Source: Virgisporangium aliadipatigenens (GTDB lineage Bacteria; Actinomycetota; Actinomycetes; Mycobacteriales; Micromonosporaceae). From it: DNA of 64,000 nt. Made by a program: the position numbers and the translations under genes. The stretch is from contig NZ_BOPF01000026.1 in assembly GCF_016863615.1 (NCBI RefSeq), positions 62,001-126,000 on the forward strand. The letters run 5' to 3'. The notes under the pieces are model-generated. The model was not told the origin of the DNA. It did not search any database and saw nothing but the letters and a program-made list of their open reading frames with translations. Below are positions 17,194 through 25,516 of the stretch, piece by piece (within the stretch, counting starts at the first letter, position 1; each line of letters starts with the position of its first letter).

Positions 17194-18210
17194 CTACTTC
17201 GTGACGAACGCCTTGACGGTCTGCGGATCGATGCCGGCCACGACGGCGTGGGCGAGAAGACCGGCGAACCGGTCGTCCGGATTACTGCGGACTGCGCGGT
17301 CGACGGCGACGTTGGCGAGAACGCCGTTGCCGGATTGCAGGGCGCACAGGGTCAGTAGGACGGCCGGGTTGGTGACGAACGCGGGTTCGGCCCGGCGGAC
17401 CAGGTCGCTCCACATGGTGATCTGCCACGCGTCGGCGGTCGTGGCGCGGATGGCGTTGTCGCGTAACGGTTTCAGCGCCAGGAGCACGGTGAGCAGCGCG
17501 GCGTGGTCGTCATCGACGGCAGTTGCGTTGCGGTACTTCTCGGCGGCGCTGGCGAGGCAGTTACGGCCGGCGGTGAGCACGTTGCGCCATTCGGGGGTGT
17601 CCAGAACCTCGTCGTCGGTGCGGTCGTCGGTGGCGCCGAGGATGTCCAGGAGCATGGTGCAGGCGGCGCCGGTGGCCTCGGTCATCCGGTCCCGGGCCGC
17701 GCCGGTTACCGGGGCGAGGCTTTCCGCGATGCTGTCGCGGCTGGGCAGGGCGACCAGACCGGCGTAGACGGCGCTGGCCGCCGCCGCGCTGGCGCTCGGG
17801 TCGAACGGGACACCGTCGGCGGGCCACGTCGGCTCGTGCAGCGCCCAGAACCTGCCGTCGGTGACCCGCAACGCCACGTCGGTCGGGATACCGGCGTCTT
17901 CGAGCTGGGCGACAGCCGTCGTGATCGCCGGCTCGACTGGCTCTGCGGTGCCGTATCCAACGGCGAGTACACGCATCCCAGCTCCGGCTTCGATCAGTCG
18001 CCGGGTCAGGAGTGCTGCGGCGGTGTCGTGCAGCGGGTCCGGCGCGTTCGCGTCGGGGAGGTCCAGCCGGCCGCTGACGGCAATGCTGCCGTGGTGCACG
18101 CCGATCAGGATCAGGCTGTCTGCCGGTTCGAATCCGAGGATGTACGGGATCAGCCCGAGCAGGTCGTTGGGGTTGCTGATCCGGATGACGGGGCGATCGG
18201 TGTCGTTCAC
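17194..18210 (-). CDS. DUF4192 protein
   Basis: 338 residues from a GTG at 18210 with GGAAGGA seven bases upstream. The N-terminus (IRISNPNDLLGLIPYILGFEPADSLILIGV) is the hallmark of DUF4192, a family common in actinobacterial genomes and mobile elements, with function unknown. The rest is helical with PLRDNAIRATTADAW and a C-terminal ALQSGNGVLANVAVDRAV, as usual. It probably has its own promoter in the 143 bases upstream. Confidence 0.88.
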   Translation of the reverse strand: MNDTDRPVIRISNPNDLLGLIPYILGFEPADSLILIGVHHGSIAVSGRLDLPDANAPDPLHDTAAALLTRRLIEAGAGMRVLAVGYGTAEPVEPAITTAVAQLEDAGIPTDVALRVTDGRFWALHEPTWPADGVPFDPSASAAAASAVYAGLVALPSRDSIAESLAPVTGAARDRMTEATGAACTMLLDILGATDDRTDDEVLDTPEWRNVLTAGRNCLASAAEKYRNATAVDDDHAALLTVLLALKPLRDNAIRATTADAWQITMWSDLVRRAEPAFVTNPAVLLTLCALQSGNGVLANVAVDRAVRSNPDDRFAGLLAHAVVAGIDPQTVKAFVTK

Positions 18211-18353
18211 GGAATGTTCCTTCCGGTTGAAGATCGGATTTCGGTGGTCCTTGGACATCGGTGACGTCGCGTGCCGCGCATCGCACCTCCGGGAAGCCCT
18301 TGGGGTGTCGGTACGTGGGCAAGCCGGTTCCTGATGGCCGGTGGTCGGGCAGA

Positions 18354-18896
18354 TCAGGGCTGGGTCTGTTCGGCACGGAACTGCGGGTTCGCGGCCTCGT
18401 AGTCGGCGATGAGGCCGCATGCCTGTTCGGCGATGTGTGCCAGCCCTGAAAGGACTGCCGCAATGCCCCGGTTGCTGCGCCCGGAGTCGCTGAGGTACTG
18501 GATCCGGCTGGACAGCCTGATGCCCTTCTTGACATCAACGGTGACCAGAGCCGCATCGTCGGGCACATGCTCGGCACGCACCGGCCACAGCAGGACTGCG
18601 GCGATGCCCTCGCCCAGGAGCAGCGCCTCCGGCTGTGTCATCAGCACGATCTCGACGACGGTCGGATACGTCGTGTCGTTGTAGGACAGGTCGTCGAGGA
18701 CGCCGATGGCTTGCGCTCTGGTGATGTCCGCGTTGTTCCGGCTCGGACGTTGCAGCCACGCTCGCGTGGCCGCCGGATCGAACGCCACTGCCTTCCCCGG
18801 CTTTGGTAGATGGTGTAGGGCCACGATGTTGTTACCCCCTGGTACTTCGTTGGACGGACTGGTCGGCGGCAGGCCACGGCCAACGGATCCGGGCAT
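18354..18896 (-). CDS. Hypothetical protein
   Basis: About 180 residues if started at the ATG 18896. The protein-like part begins near NIVALHHLPKPGKAVAFDP, and a GTG at 18824 with GGGGG upstream (156 residues) may be the true start. It continues AIGVLDDLSYNDTTYPTVVEIVLMTQPEALLLG and ends in a helical region. No family recognised. It lies between DUF4192 and a Cys-rich protein in the accessory cluster. Confidence 0.5.
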   Translation of the reverse strand: MPGSVGRGLPPTSPSNEVPGGNNIVALHHLPKPGKAVAFDPAATRAWLQRPSRNNADITRAQAIGVLDDLSYNDTTYPTVVEIVLMTQPEALLLGEGIAAVLLWPVRAEHVPDDAALVTVDVKKGIRLSSRIQYLSDSGRSNRGIAAVLSGLAHIAEQACGLIADYEAANPQFRAEQTQP

Positions 18897-18982
18897 GGCC
18901 GCTTGCTGTGCCGGACTTCGCGATGCGGGCCGGGCTCGGCCGTGTGATGCGACGGCGTGGTTCGGGTCGTGACCGTGCGGAA

Positions 18983-19498
18983 TCAGCCGGCAGCGGGCAG
19001 GCGGCGGATCCGCGCGGGTGGATGCACGGCCCACGACGCGACGAGTGCGCCGGACACGGCGGGATGGACGGTCACGTCGTACTCACGGACCCAGACCGCT
19101 GACCACAGCTCGGCCGGTGCGCCCTGCCGCAGGTGCGCGTCATCGGACACCGTCCCGGCCAACGCAGGGTGTTCACCGGCGCGGTAGTGGCTGCGCCGAC
19201 CCGACAGCATTGGGCACGCACGGGCGCTGTAGGCGTGGCACGGCGGACACGTCGCCGGCTCCGGCGCGCACTGGTACGTCAGGTCGCTGTCCCTGGCGAA
19301 CAACACCGCCAGGTCGCCGAGCCGTTGCCCGCAGACTTGGCAGCGCCGTTCGGCCAGGCACCGACGCTGGACTATGGCGGTGATCTTCCCGAACAGATGC
19401 AGCCCGGCCACGGTGGTCGGGGTGATCCACGGAACGACAAGTCCACCGACAGTGGGCCTGCCGGCGAGGTGCAGCGGCACGTTGGGAACTCCGGTCAT
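18983..19498 (-). CDS. Hypothetical protein with two CxxC pairs
   Basis: 171 residues from the ATG at 19498, with AAAGG upstream. It contains CLAERRCQVCGQRLGDLAVLF in two steps (C-x5-C-x2-C) and later CPPCHAYSARACPML, so one zinc site is likely. The C-terminus (VREYDVTVHPAVSGALVASW) looks like a beta sheet. Small zinc proteins like this occur in actinomycete mobile elements, but I cannot assign a function. A perfect hairpin precedes it. Confidence 0.6.
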   Translation of the reverse strand: MTGVPNVPLHLAGRPTVGGLVVPWITPTTVAGLHLFGKITAIVQRRCLAERRCQVCGQRLGDLAVLFARDSDLTYQCAPEPATCPPCHAYSARACPMLSGRRSHYRAGEHPALAGTVSDDAHLRQGAPAELWSAVWVREYDVTVHPAVSGALVASWAVHPPARIRRLPAAG

Positions 19499-19521
19499 CT
19501 GCTGGCCTTTCGTAGAAACGG

Positions 19522-19557
19522 GAACGGCCCTGGACCGCTTGTGGTCCAGGGCCGTTC
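19522..19557 (-). terminator. Perfect 15-bp stem-loop
   Basis: GAACGGCCCTGGACC (19522-19536) pairs fully with GGTCCAGGGCCGTTC (19543-19557) around the loop GCTTGT. It lies 19 bases past the stop of the gene at 19576 and ahead of the next start, so it fits an intrinsic terminator for the small-gene unit upstream. Confidence 0.8.
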
Positions 19558-19575
19558 GAACGGTTGGGTTGGATG

Positions 19576-19938
19576 TCAGGTGTGGCAGCCGCGATCCGGG
19601 AACGGTTCGCGGTCGAGGACGTCGATCAGGGGCCGCCCGAGCGGTGTCGGCCGTGGCGGTCGACGGCGGGGTCGGGGTGGCCGGAACGCCTGCGCGGCGA
19701 GGGCGCGGCACCAGGCGAGACGGGTCTCGTGGTCGCGGACGTCGTCGGCGTCGGTGAGTTCGTGCTGCGTCCGGTGATAGCGGCGCAGCGCACCGTGCAG
19801 GCCGTCGCGGGTCAGGACGGCGCCGGCCGCGGCCCGCACCTGCGACAGTCGCGGCCGTTCTGGCAGGTCCACGATGGTGAGGACTTTGGCCAGGCTGTGG
19901 AGGTCGGTGTCGACGCTCAGCCGGATCGTGACCGTCAT
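19576..19938 (-). CDS. Small hypothetical protein
   Basis: 120 residues from the ATG at 19938, inside an ATGA overlap with the preceding gene. It starts TVTIRLSVDTDLHSLAKVL and has a basic, Pro/Arg-rich tail (PPRPRRRPPRPTPLGR). Unknown family; the basic tail would suit nucleic-acid contact, but that is a guess. Last gene of a four-gene run. Confidence 0.5.
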   Translation of the reverse strand: MTVTIRLSVDTDLHSLAKVLTIVDLPERPRLSQVRAAAGAVLTRDGLHGALRRYHRTQHELTDADDVRDHETRLAWCRALAAQAFRPPRPRRRPPRPTPLGRPLIDVLDREPFPDRGCHT

Positions 19939-20408
19939 CCGCGGCGCGCCCGTGCCGCGTAGACCTGTGCGGTGACGTAGGCCAGCAACGCCCGCCGTTG
20001 CTCGCCGGTTCGCAGCGTGGCCGCGATGGCCAGCAGCGGTGCCAACGCCTCGGCCAGGGCGGTGTCTTTCGCGGCCCGGCGTTCCAGCGCGAGCTGGGCG
20101 ACCGTGTCCCGGGCCTGCCGGTCGAGGACCTCCCAGCGGCCGACCGCCGTCCGGTCCTCGTAGCGCTGCAACCACCGGCTGGGTCTGCCGTGCAGACTCA
20201 CACGCTGCTCGTGCCGCGCGACGTTGGCCTGGTAGATGCCGCCGACGACCCACCTGCCCCGGTGCCCGTACCAGAGCTCTTCGCCGAGCGGGGTGTTCGC
20301 CGGCGGTTCGGGCAGCCAGGCGTGGACCTGCTTGGTGCCGTTGAGGCGCAGCCCGCCGTAGATCCACCGCTCGATCACGGGTGCAGCGTCTCCGGTGTGC
20401 GCGCTCAT
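19935..20408 (-). CDS. Small hypothetical protein
   Basis: 157 residues. It starts MSAHTGDAAPVIERWIYGG, has an aromatic-rich N-terminal half (ELWYGHRGRWVVGGIYQANV) and a helical C-terminal half (LALERRAAKDTALAEALAP). Not recognised. It is coupled by ATGA overlaps both to the gene before it (stop at 20405) and to the one after it, so the three are made together. Confidence 0.55.
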   Translation of the reverse strand: MSAHTGDAAPVIERWIYGGLRLNGTKQVHAWLPEPPANTPLGEELWYGHRGRWVVGGIYQANVARHEQRVSLHGRPSRWLQRYEDRTAVGRWEVLDRQARDTVAQLALERRAAKDTALAEALAPLLAIAATLRTGEQRRALLAYVTAQVYAARARRG

Positions 20409-21259
20409 CGGTCACCCGCCTGGGTGCCGTCGCGCGGCACGTCGACGATGCCGATGAGCCGCCACCGGCCACGTGTCCAGACCTGCCAGACGAAGTGCTC
20501 CAGGTGGGGGTGCTGGTCTGCTGCGGCGGCGGTCAGCTGCGCCGCCAGCTCGTGTGCGGGGTGGTCGGCCAGCCGGGCGGTGTCGACCCGGTAGGCGGTG
20601 GAGACCGGGTGCTCGTCGTCGTCGCGCAATAGGACCGGCATAGTGCCCTGGGCCGCTGCGGCGGCGCTTCGGGCGGCGATCTCGTACTCGGTCTTCAACG
20701 CCTCCAGCACCTCCGGCGTGGTGACCTCGCGGCCACGCCACCGGCAGGCAGCGACGAAGCGCTCCAGCTCCGGGAGGCCGAATCCGAGACCGGCTGGCCG
20801 GAAGACCGTTGTGCGGTCGTGGGTGCGCGCGATCGTGCCGACCGGCTGCCCGTCGAGGCACAGGGCGGCGGTGTAGGCGGTGCCGTCGCCGATCCGGGTG
20901 AGCGCGGTGACAGCGAGCCGGTCGTGTGGCATGCGCAGCGGCTGGAGGGTGGCCAGCACGTATTCGCGGTGCTCACCTCGGGCGGGAAGGTCGCCGACGA
21001 TGCGGTCGCAGTCTGCCGGGTCGACGATGCTCCACGTCCAGCGGAACCCCATCGGGCAGTACCGGCCATCTCGTCTGGGGCTTTGCCGGCCGATGGCGGG
21101 TTCGCCGTAGAGCACGGTTTCGTCGCAGACGAGGTCATCACCGTCGAACCACAACGGCGGGAAGCGTTCGTCCACGGCGCGGTCGAGATCCGTGCCCGCC
21201 GCCCTCCTCGGCCAGACGGACACGTTCGGCGTCGCGTAGCCGCTGCTGGTCGGCGACAA
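20405..21259 (-). CDS. Hypothetical protein
   Basis: Up to 284 residues; the conserved-looking part begins at VDERFPPLWFDGDDLVCDET, so a GTG near 21175 may be the true start, shortening the overlap with the preceding gene from 122 to 38 bases. Residues after this give WTWSIVDPADCDRIVGDLP and RFVAACRWRGREVTTPEVLE, and the C-terminus ends FVWQVWTRGRWRLIGIVDVP, suggesting a beta-rich fold. No family recognised. Confidence 0.5.
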   Translation of the reverse strand: MSPTSSGYATPNVSVWPRRAAGTDLDRAVDERFPPLWFDGDDLVCDETVLYGEPAIGRQSPRRDGRYCPMGFRWTWSIVDPADCDRIVGDLPARGEHREYVLATLQPLRMPHDRLAVTALTRIGDGTAYTAALCLDGQPVGTIARTHDRTTVFRPAGLGFGLPELERFVAACRWRGREVTTPEVLEALKTEYEIAARSAAAAAQGTMPVLLRDDDEHPVSTAYRVDTARLADHPAHELAAQLTAAAADQHPHLEHFVWQVWTRGRWRLIGIVDVPRDGTQAGDR

Positions 21260-21476
21260 CGGCTTCGGCGACCTCGCGTCCGCACAGCCATACCGCGAAG
21301 CCGTTCCAGTAGTCGATGAGGGTGCCGACGAAACCGACGGGGATGCGGGGTGGCTGGCCGGTCCAGGCCCAATCGCCGGCGAACACGGCGATGCTGCCGA
21401 TGCGCACGTTGTCGGGGTGCAGATAGCTCAGGTCAGCAGGCGGCTGCCCAGGGCCGGCAAAAGGATCGTTGCTCAT
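21138..21476 (-). CDS. Small hypothetical protein
   Basis: 112 residues from an ATG at 21476 with a perfect AGGAGG upstream, so it is very likely expressed. It starts MSNDPFAGPGQPPADLSYLH, has a short domain IGSIAVFAGDWAWTGQPPRI and ends in a basic tail. Unknown family. It heads the small-gene run that continues down to 19576. Confidence 0.55.
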   Translation of the reverse strand: MSNDPFAGPGQPPADLSYLHPDNVRIGSIAVFAGDWAWTGQPPRIPVGFVGTLIDYWNGFAVWLCGREVAEAVVADQQRLRDAERVRLAEEGGGHGSRPRRGRTLPAVVVRR

Positions 21477-21498
21477 GAAGGTCCTCCTGGAAATGGGG

Positions 21499-21528
21499 AG
21501 GCCGCCGCCCGGCCAAGGGCGGCGGCCT
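21499..21528 (-). terminator. Perfect 12-bp stem-loop after the ArdC gene
   Basis: AGGCCGCCGCCC pairs with GGGCGGCGGCCT around a 6-base loop GGCCAA. It lies about 110 bases past the ardC-like stop and just ahead of the RBS at 21476, as a terminator between two transcription units. Confidence 0.7.
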
Positions 21529-21640
21529 GCGAGTTCCGGCCGTCGCGGTCGTAAGGTCGGGTACCGCCGTGTTCGCCGGACGAGGTGGTCCGCGGTACGC
21601 GGGCGCTGCGCGGTCGATGCGGCGGTGGTGGGAGCGGGCG

Positions 21641-22648
21641 CTATGCCGCGGCGGGAAAGCCGTCCACCTCCCCGGTTCCGGCGTCGGTGTCGGCTGGGGT
21701 GAGGTCGGTGAGGATCTGCTTGGAGACCCGCAGGACCGTTTCGGCGCAGGCTTTGATCAGGTCGAGGTCGCCGTCGGCCCAGCCGAACACGTAGGCGTCG
21801 CTGTAGGCGCGGCTGTCGAGCCCGAGCGCCCGACACACGAGGTGTGCGACGCTTTCGGCTTCGGTTTCCATCCGCCCGCGGTGCAGATCGCCGTCGGAAT
21901 CGGTGTGGCCGCAACGGATGTGGGCCAGTTCGTGAACGGTCGTCTTGAGCCTTTGCGGGGCGTCGACGTCGTCGCGGACCTGCACGACCCGCAGCCCTGG
22001 GCCGGTAACGGTCACCCCGTTCGCGCCCCGTAGATATCCGGTGCGGGGCGGGACGAGCGCGAAGCTGTACCCGGCCGCTTCGATCAGGTCGACGACGTCG
22101 TCGTAGGCGCCGGTCGGGTCGTCACCGGTCAGCAACGCCGGTGTGGCAGCCGCCGCTTTGATGCGGCGGATCCGTTGCACCGTCGGCACGTCGAACGGTT
22201 CACCGTCGGTTTGGGACAGCTCGAAGGTGTTCATCAGCCGGAACCCGACGACCTGAACCGCTGGCCGTCCCCGGCTGTCGCGTTTGACCTTTCGGCCTGC
22301 GGCTTCCCACTCGGTGGCTTCTTCTTCGGTCGGTCGGCGGGTGATCGGCGCCCACACCTTGAACGCGGCCTCACCGGCGCGAACCTGCCGCCCGACGGCG
22401 AGCCAGCCCGATGTCTTCTGTTTGTTGCCGTACGGCAGGAAGTAGCGCGGCTCGATCCCGCGTTCTTCGGCCTGGAACATCAGCAGCATATGGTTCGTGG
22501 CGCTGTAGCGGGCGCCGAACGTGGCGGCCTGGTCGATGAACTCGACCCATCGGGCGGGGTCTTTGGCCATCTGCGCGAGGCGGTCGTCGAAGTCCTGCTT
22601 GATTGCCGCGAGGAACTCGTCGCGTTCCTCGGGAGTCTGCTTTCCCAT
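21641..22648 (-). CDS. ArdC-like anti-restriction protein with zinc-peptidase motif
   Basis: 335 residues from the ATG at 22648 (AGGAGA upstream). The N-terminal ArdC-type ssDNA-binding domain shows as ARYSATNHMLLMFQAEERGI and SGWLAVGRQVRAGEAAFKVW. The C-terminal domain contains HELAHIRCGH followed by ETEAESVAHLVCRALGLD, a gluzincin HExxH with the downstream Glu helix. ArdC proteins enter the recipient with the transferred strand and shield it from restriction. This is typical cargo of conjugative elements. Perfect hairpins lie on both sides, so it is probably monocistronic. Confidence 0.85.
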   Translation of the reverse strand: MGKQTPEERDEFLAAIKQDFDDRLAQMAKDPARWVEFIDQAATFGARYSATNHMLLMFQAEERGIEPRYFLPYGNKQKTSGWLAVGRQVRAGEAAFKVWAPITRRPTEEEATEWEAAGRKVKRDSRGRPAVQVVGFRLMNTFELSQTDGEPFDVPTVQRIRRIKAAAATPALLTGDDPTGAYDDVVDLIEAAGYSFALVPPRTGYLRGANGVTVTGPGLRVVQVRDDVDAPQRLKTTVHELAHIRCGHTDSDGDLHRGRMETEAESVAHLVCRALGLDSRAYSDAYVFGWADGDLDLIKACAETVLRVSKQILTDLTPADTDAGTGEVDGFPAAA

Positions 22649-22679
22649 CGGGGGTCTCCTGTTCTCCGCCGCGTGGCGG

Positions 22680-22718
22680 CGGGCAGGCTGGGCCCCGACC
22701 CGGGTCCCAGCCTGCCCG
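22680..22718 (-). terminator. Perfect 13-bp stem-loop before the ArdC gene
   Basis: CGGGCAGGCTGGG (22680-22692) pairs with CCCAGCCTGCCCG (22706-22718) around a 13-base loop that can itself form CCCG pairs. It lies between the stop at 22760 and the ardC start and fits a terminator for the upstream ArdA-like gene. Confidence 0.75.
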
Positions 22719-22759
22719 TAGGCACGAGGTGGGACCAAAAGTCCTAAGTGGACAGAACG

Positions 22760-23704
22760 CTACTGGCTTCTGCGGCGGCAGACGATGATGCCGCGCATGC
22801 CGGTGGGGTTGGCGATGGCGCGTACGTCGTAGGTGAACAGGTGCCGGTTGAACTTGTCGGTGTCGAAGAATTCGAACGCGCCGAGGTCCCGCAACGCCTG
22901 CTCCCAGCCGGATTCGGCCAGCCGCACGGCGGTGTAGTGGCGCTCGTGGTCGAACGTGCCGACATACGCCTGCGCGAACTGGTACACGATTTCGGCGGCC
23001 GATGCGGCGAATCCGGCCTCGGACGAGAGCCAGTCACCGACCACCGCGGCCGGCACGTCGTGGCGGTCGGCGGCGGTGTTGAGCGCGCACAGCACGTCCA
23101 GGTGCAGCCGGTGGGAGGCGCGGCCGTAGGCGCCGTAGCCGTAGGCGGTGAGGATCAGCGGCTCGTCGACGCCGGTGGCCTCGCGTACCCGTCGGTGAGC
23201 TTCGTCGCGGTCGGCGTCGATCGGCACCCACCACGCGCGGGCCGGGACCGAAGGATCGGCCACCCGGATCACCCCGGCACGGTCGGCCCAGTGGCCGTTG
23301 TCGACGTCGTCGGGCCGGCCGTTGCGCGCGGCGTGCAGGTCGGCCAACCGGCCGATCGCGTAGCGGGCGAGGTCGCGCAGCGCCTCGATCGCCTGGCGTT
23401 GGTGCCGAACCTGCATAGGCGACAAGGCGGTGCCGTCCGGGGTGACGATGACGCCGTCGTGGGTGATCCAGCAGACCGGGAACTGGTCGGAGAACACCGC
23501 ATACTTCGGCGTCTCGCCACAGATCGTCCCGTCGTCGGCCATGGCGACCAGCGCCGCGAACTTCGCCGGCCAACCGGTGACGCCACGAGAGACCGTCGGT
23601 CGTCGCCAGGTGTCGGCCAGGTCGATACCGATCAACCGGCCCGAGGACGCGGTCTCCAAACGCCGAACCGCGTGCAGAACATCGGAGATGGTGAACGTTG
23701 GCAA
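22760..23704 (-). CDS. ArdA-like anti-restriction protein
   Basis: 314 residues from a TTG at 23704, picked because AAAGGAAG precedes it and the frame upstream looks non-coding. The C-terminal region IVYQFAQAYVGTFDHERHY followed by ALRDLGAFEFFDTDKFNRHL has the ArdA pattern, in which an acidic, elongated protein mimics B-form DNA and blocks type I restriction. The N-terminal 200 residues are not standard ArdA, and the whole is longer than the usual 165-residue form. So I call it ArdA-like, not ArdA. Together with the ArdC-like gene it makes an anti-restriction pair. Confidence 0.6.
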   Translation of the reverse strand: MPTFTISDVLHAVRRLETASSGRLIGIDLADTWRRPTVSRGVTGWPAKFAALVAMADDGTICGETPKYAVFSDQFPVCWITHDGVIVTPDGTALSPMQVRHQRQAIEALRDLARYAIGRLADLHAARNGRPDDVDNGHWADRAGVIRVADPSVPARAWWVPIDADRDEAHRRVREATGVDEPLILTAYGYGAYGRASHRLHLDVLCALNTAADRHDVPAAVVGDWLSSEAGFAASAAEIVYQFAQAYVGTFDHERHYTAVRLAESGWEQALRDLGAFEFFDTDKFNRHLFTYDVRAIANPTGMRGIIVCRRRSQ

Positions 23705-23960
23705 TGTGCTTCCTTTCGCTTGGTTGCTGGACGTCTTCGTGCGCGATCCCCGCATCTGGCGGGAGCTGAGTGAGTGGAGCGCAGGACGCGGACGCGGGTT
23801 CTCGCGAACCGCGCAGCACGTTGGTCGAGGCGATGCGCGCCCGGAATCAAACACCAAGGTTCGCGCGGCAGAGCCGCCCTCAACGCGGAGCCGGAACGAC
23901 GCGGGACGACCAGGACAGGCAGCCGAAATCCCGTAGGTCAATCGCTGCGCCGTGACGGCG

Positions 23961-25004
23961 CTACGGACCCAGTGGTGCCCCGCGGGTTTTCATGAATGGC
24001 ACCGGGTCTACCGCGTCGGCGGCTGCCGCACTACCGAGGTGTGTCTCGAAGTGCAGATGTGGTCCGGAGGAGTTGCCGCTGCTGCCGACGATCCCGATGA
24101 CCTGCCCGGCCGCGACCGTTTGGCCTTCGGCGACGTAGGGACGGGTGAGCATGTGGCAGTAGCGGGTGATGACGTTTCCCGGATGTGTGATGTCGACGTA
24201 CCAACCGCAGCCACCCAGGGTCGGTGACCCGTCCACGTCGCACGAGTGCCCGGCGGGCACGTTGCACCGCATCCGCGACACAACACCGGCCGCCGCGGCA
24301 CGGATCGGGGTCCGGCGGGCGGCACCGAGGTCGACGCCTTGGTGGTTAGGTCGTGCGCCGGTGCGGAACCCGGACACGATCTCGGCTTTGACCGGCGCGA
24401 TCCAGCCGAAGACTCCGACCGCGTCACCGCAGTCGCTGATACCGCCGCCGGACACCGCTGTCACAACGGCAACAGCGTCGGCTTCCCACTTTCCGAACGC
24501 ATTCGGCGTCGCGGAGCGCTGCACCGCCTGCGCCGCGTCGTTGACGCTCATGTCCTGCCATCCCGGCACAGCGAGCAGATGCCGGTAGAACTGCTGCGAG
24601 GCGTATTCGGGGTCGAGGATCTGCTCCGGCGTTCCCCAGCCCTGTGACGGCCGTTGCTGGAACAGGCCGAGCGAGTCCCGGTCACCGCCGGACAGGTTGG
24701 TGAGCGAGCTTTCCTGCATCGCCGTCGCGACCGCGACCACCCGGCCTCGGCTGGGGACACCCAGCCGTGCGCCGACCGCGACGATCGTCGCGGCGTTGGC
24801 GACCTGCGCGGCGCTCCAGTTGCCGATCGGCCCGTGCGACGACGACGCCACCGGTCCGGTCGATGCAGTCGAAGGGTCGTTTGCCGGAAGGCACAGGACG
24901 CTGAGGTCACCGCCGATGGAGGCGCCGATCGCGCCGGCGCACAGCACGAGGCCGGCGAGGATCGCCACCGCGACCGCGATCAGGGAGCGGGCGCCGTCAG
25001 GCAA
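23961..25004 (-). CDS. Two-domain wall hydrolase (transglycosylase-like plus M23), VirB1-like
   Basis: 347 residues from a TTG that overlaps the previous stop by 8 bases. One N-terminal membrane helix (AVAVAILAGLVLCAGAIGAS) exports it. Residues about 60-165 form a lysozyme-like domain with ATAMQESSLTN (Glu catalytic) and DSLGLFQQRPSQGWG. Residues about 205-335 form an M23 endopeptidase with NHQGVDLG and GPHLHFETH as zinc ligands. It would open peptidoglycan for the conjugation channel, like VirB1 or the TcpG/CwlT hydrolases. It lies near, but not in, the main T4SS operon. Confidence 0.9.
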   Translation of the reverse strand: MPDGARSLIAVAVAILAGLVLCAGAIGASIGGDLSVLCLPANDPSTASTGPVASSSHGPIGNWSAAQVANAATIVAVGARLGVPSRGRVVAVATAMQESSLTNLSGGDRDSLGLFQQRPSQGWGTPEQILDPEYASQQFYRHLLAVPGWQDMSVNDAAQAVQRSATPNAFGKWEADAVAVVTAVSGGGISDCGDAVGVFGWIAPVKAEIVSGFRTGARPNHQGVDLGAARRTPIRAAAAGVVSRMRCNVPAGHSCDVDGSPTLGGCGWYVDITHPGNVITRYCHMLTRPYVAEGQTVAAGQVIGIVGSSGNSSGPHLHFETHLGSAAAADAVDPVPFMKTRGAPLGP

Positions 25005-25407
25005 GGCGGTGCCGGCCCGCGGGGACGGTTCCGTTGTCGCGGTGGTGGACGGTGACGGTGTCGGTGGCCGGGTCGATCAGCAGCACCCAGCCGTCGAGCC
25101 GGTCGAGGTGGCCGATCGGGGCGTTGACCGGATCGGTGGCGGGGTCGATCGCCGCCGTGCCGACACCGTCGACGGTCTGCTCGCCGGGGAACGGGCGAGC
25201 GCCGGCCGCGGTGGTGTTCGGCGACAGGTCAATCCAGTCGTGCCGCACCAAAACATCGAGGAACGTGGCGGTGTCCCGGCCGAAGGTGTCGTGCCAGATC
25301 CCGCCGAGGACGGGGATCAGGCGTGCCGGCGTGGCGTCGAAGTGGACGTACCGTGCGGTGAAGGTGTGGTCGGCGTTGAGCCGGCCGACGTAGCCGGGGG
25401 TGGCCAT
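24997..25407 (-). CDS. Small hypothetical protein
   Basis: 136 residues from the ATG at 25407, with GGAG eight bases upstream. It starts MATPGYVGRLNADHTFTARY and contains PVLGGIWHDTFGRDTATFLD and LDGWVLLIDPATDTVTVHHR, a probable beta-rich domain. No family recognised. It is coupled with the wall-hydrolase gene by overlap, so it may serve the same process. Confidence 0.6.
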   Translation of the reverse strand: MATPGYVGRLNADHTFTARYVHFDATPARLIPVLGGIWHDTFGRDTATFLDVLVRHDWIDLSPNTTAAGARPFPGEQTVDGVGTAAIDPATDPVNAPIGHLDRLDGWVLLIDPATDTVTVHHRDNGTVPAGRHRLA

Positions 25408-25516
25408 AGCGCGGTGCTCCGATCGGAAAGGTTGCCGTTCGTGGGAAAGGTGTTCGGGCGCGCGGAGGCCGGGGCCGCCTGCGTGAGGCGGTCCCGGCGT
25501 GCGCGCGGTGGGTTGG

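Noticed and set aside
16697-17767. 356-residue plus-strand frame over the 17-kb region
   Set aside because: Antisense to DUF4192 and neighbours; no start signal.
23705-23960. Possible small gene between the ArdA-like and hydrolase genes
   Set aside because: Short frames only, with shadow-like composition; a weak GGTTC/GAACC stem is the only structure seen.
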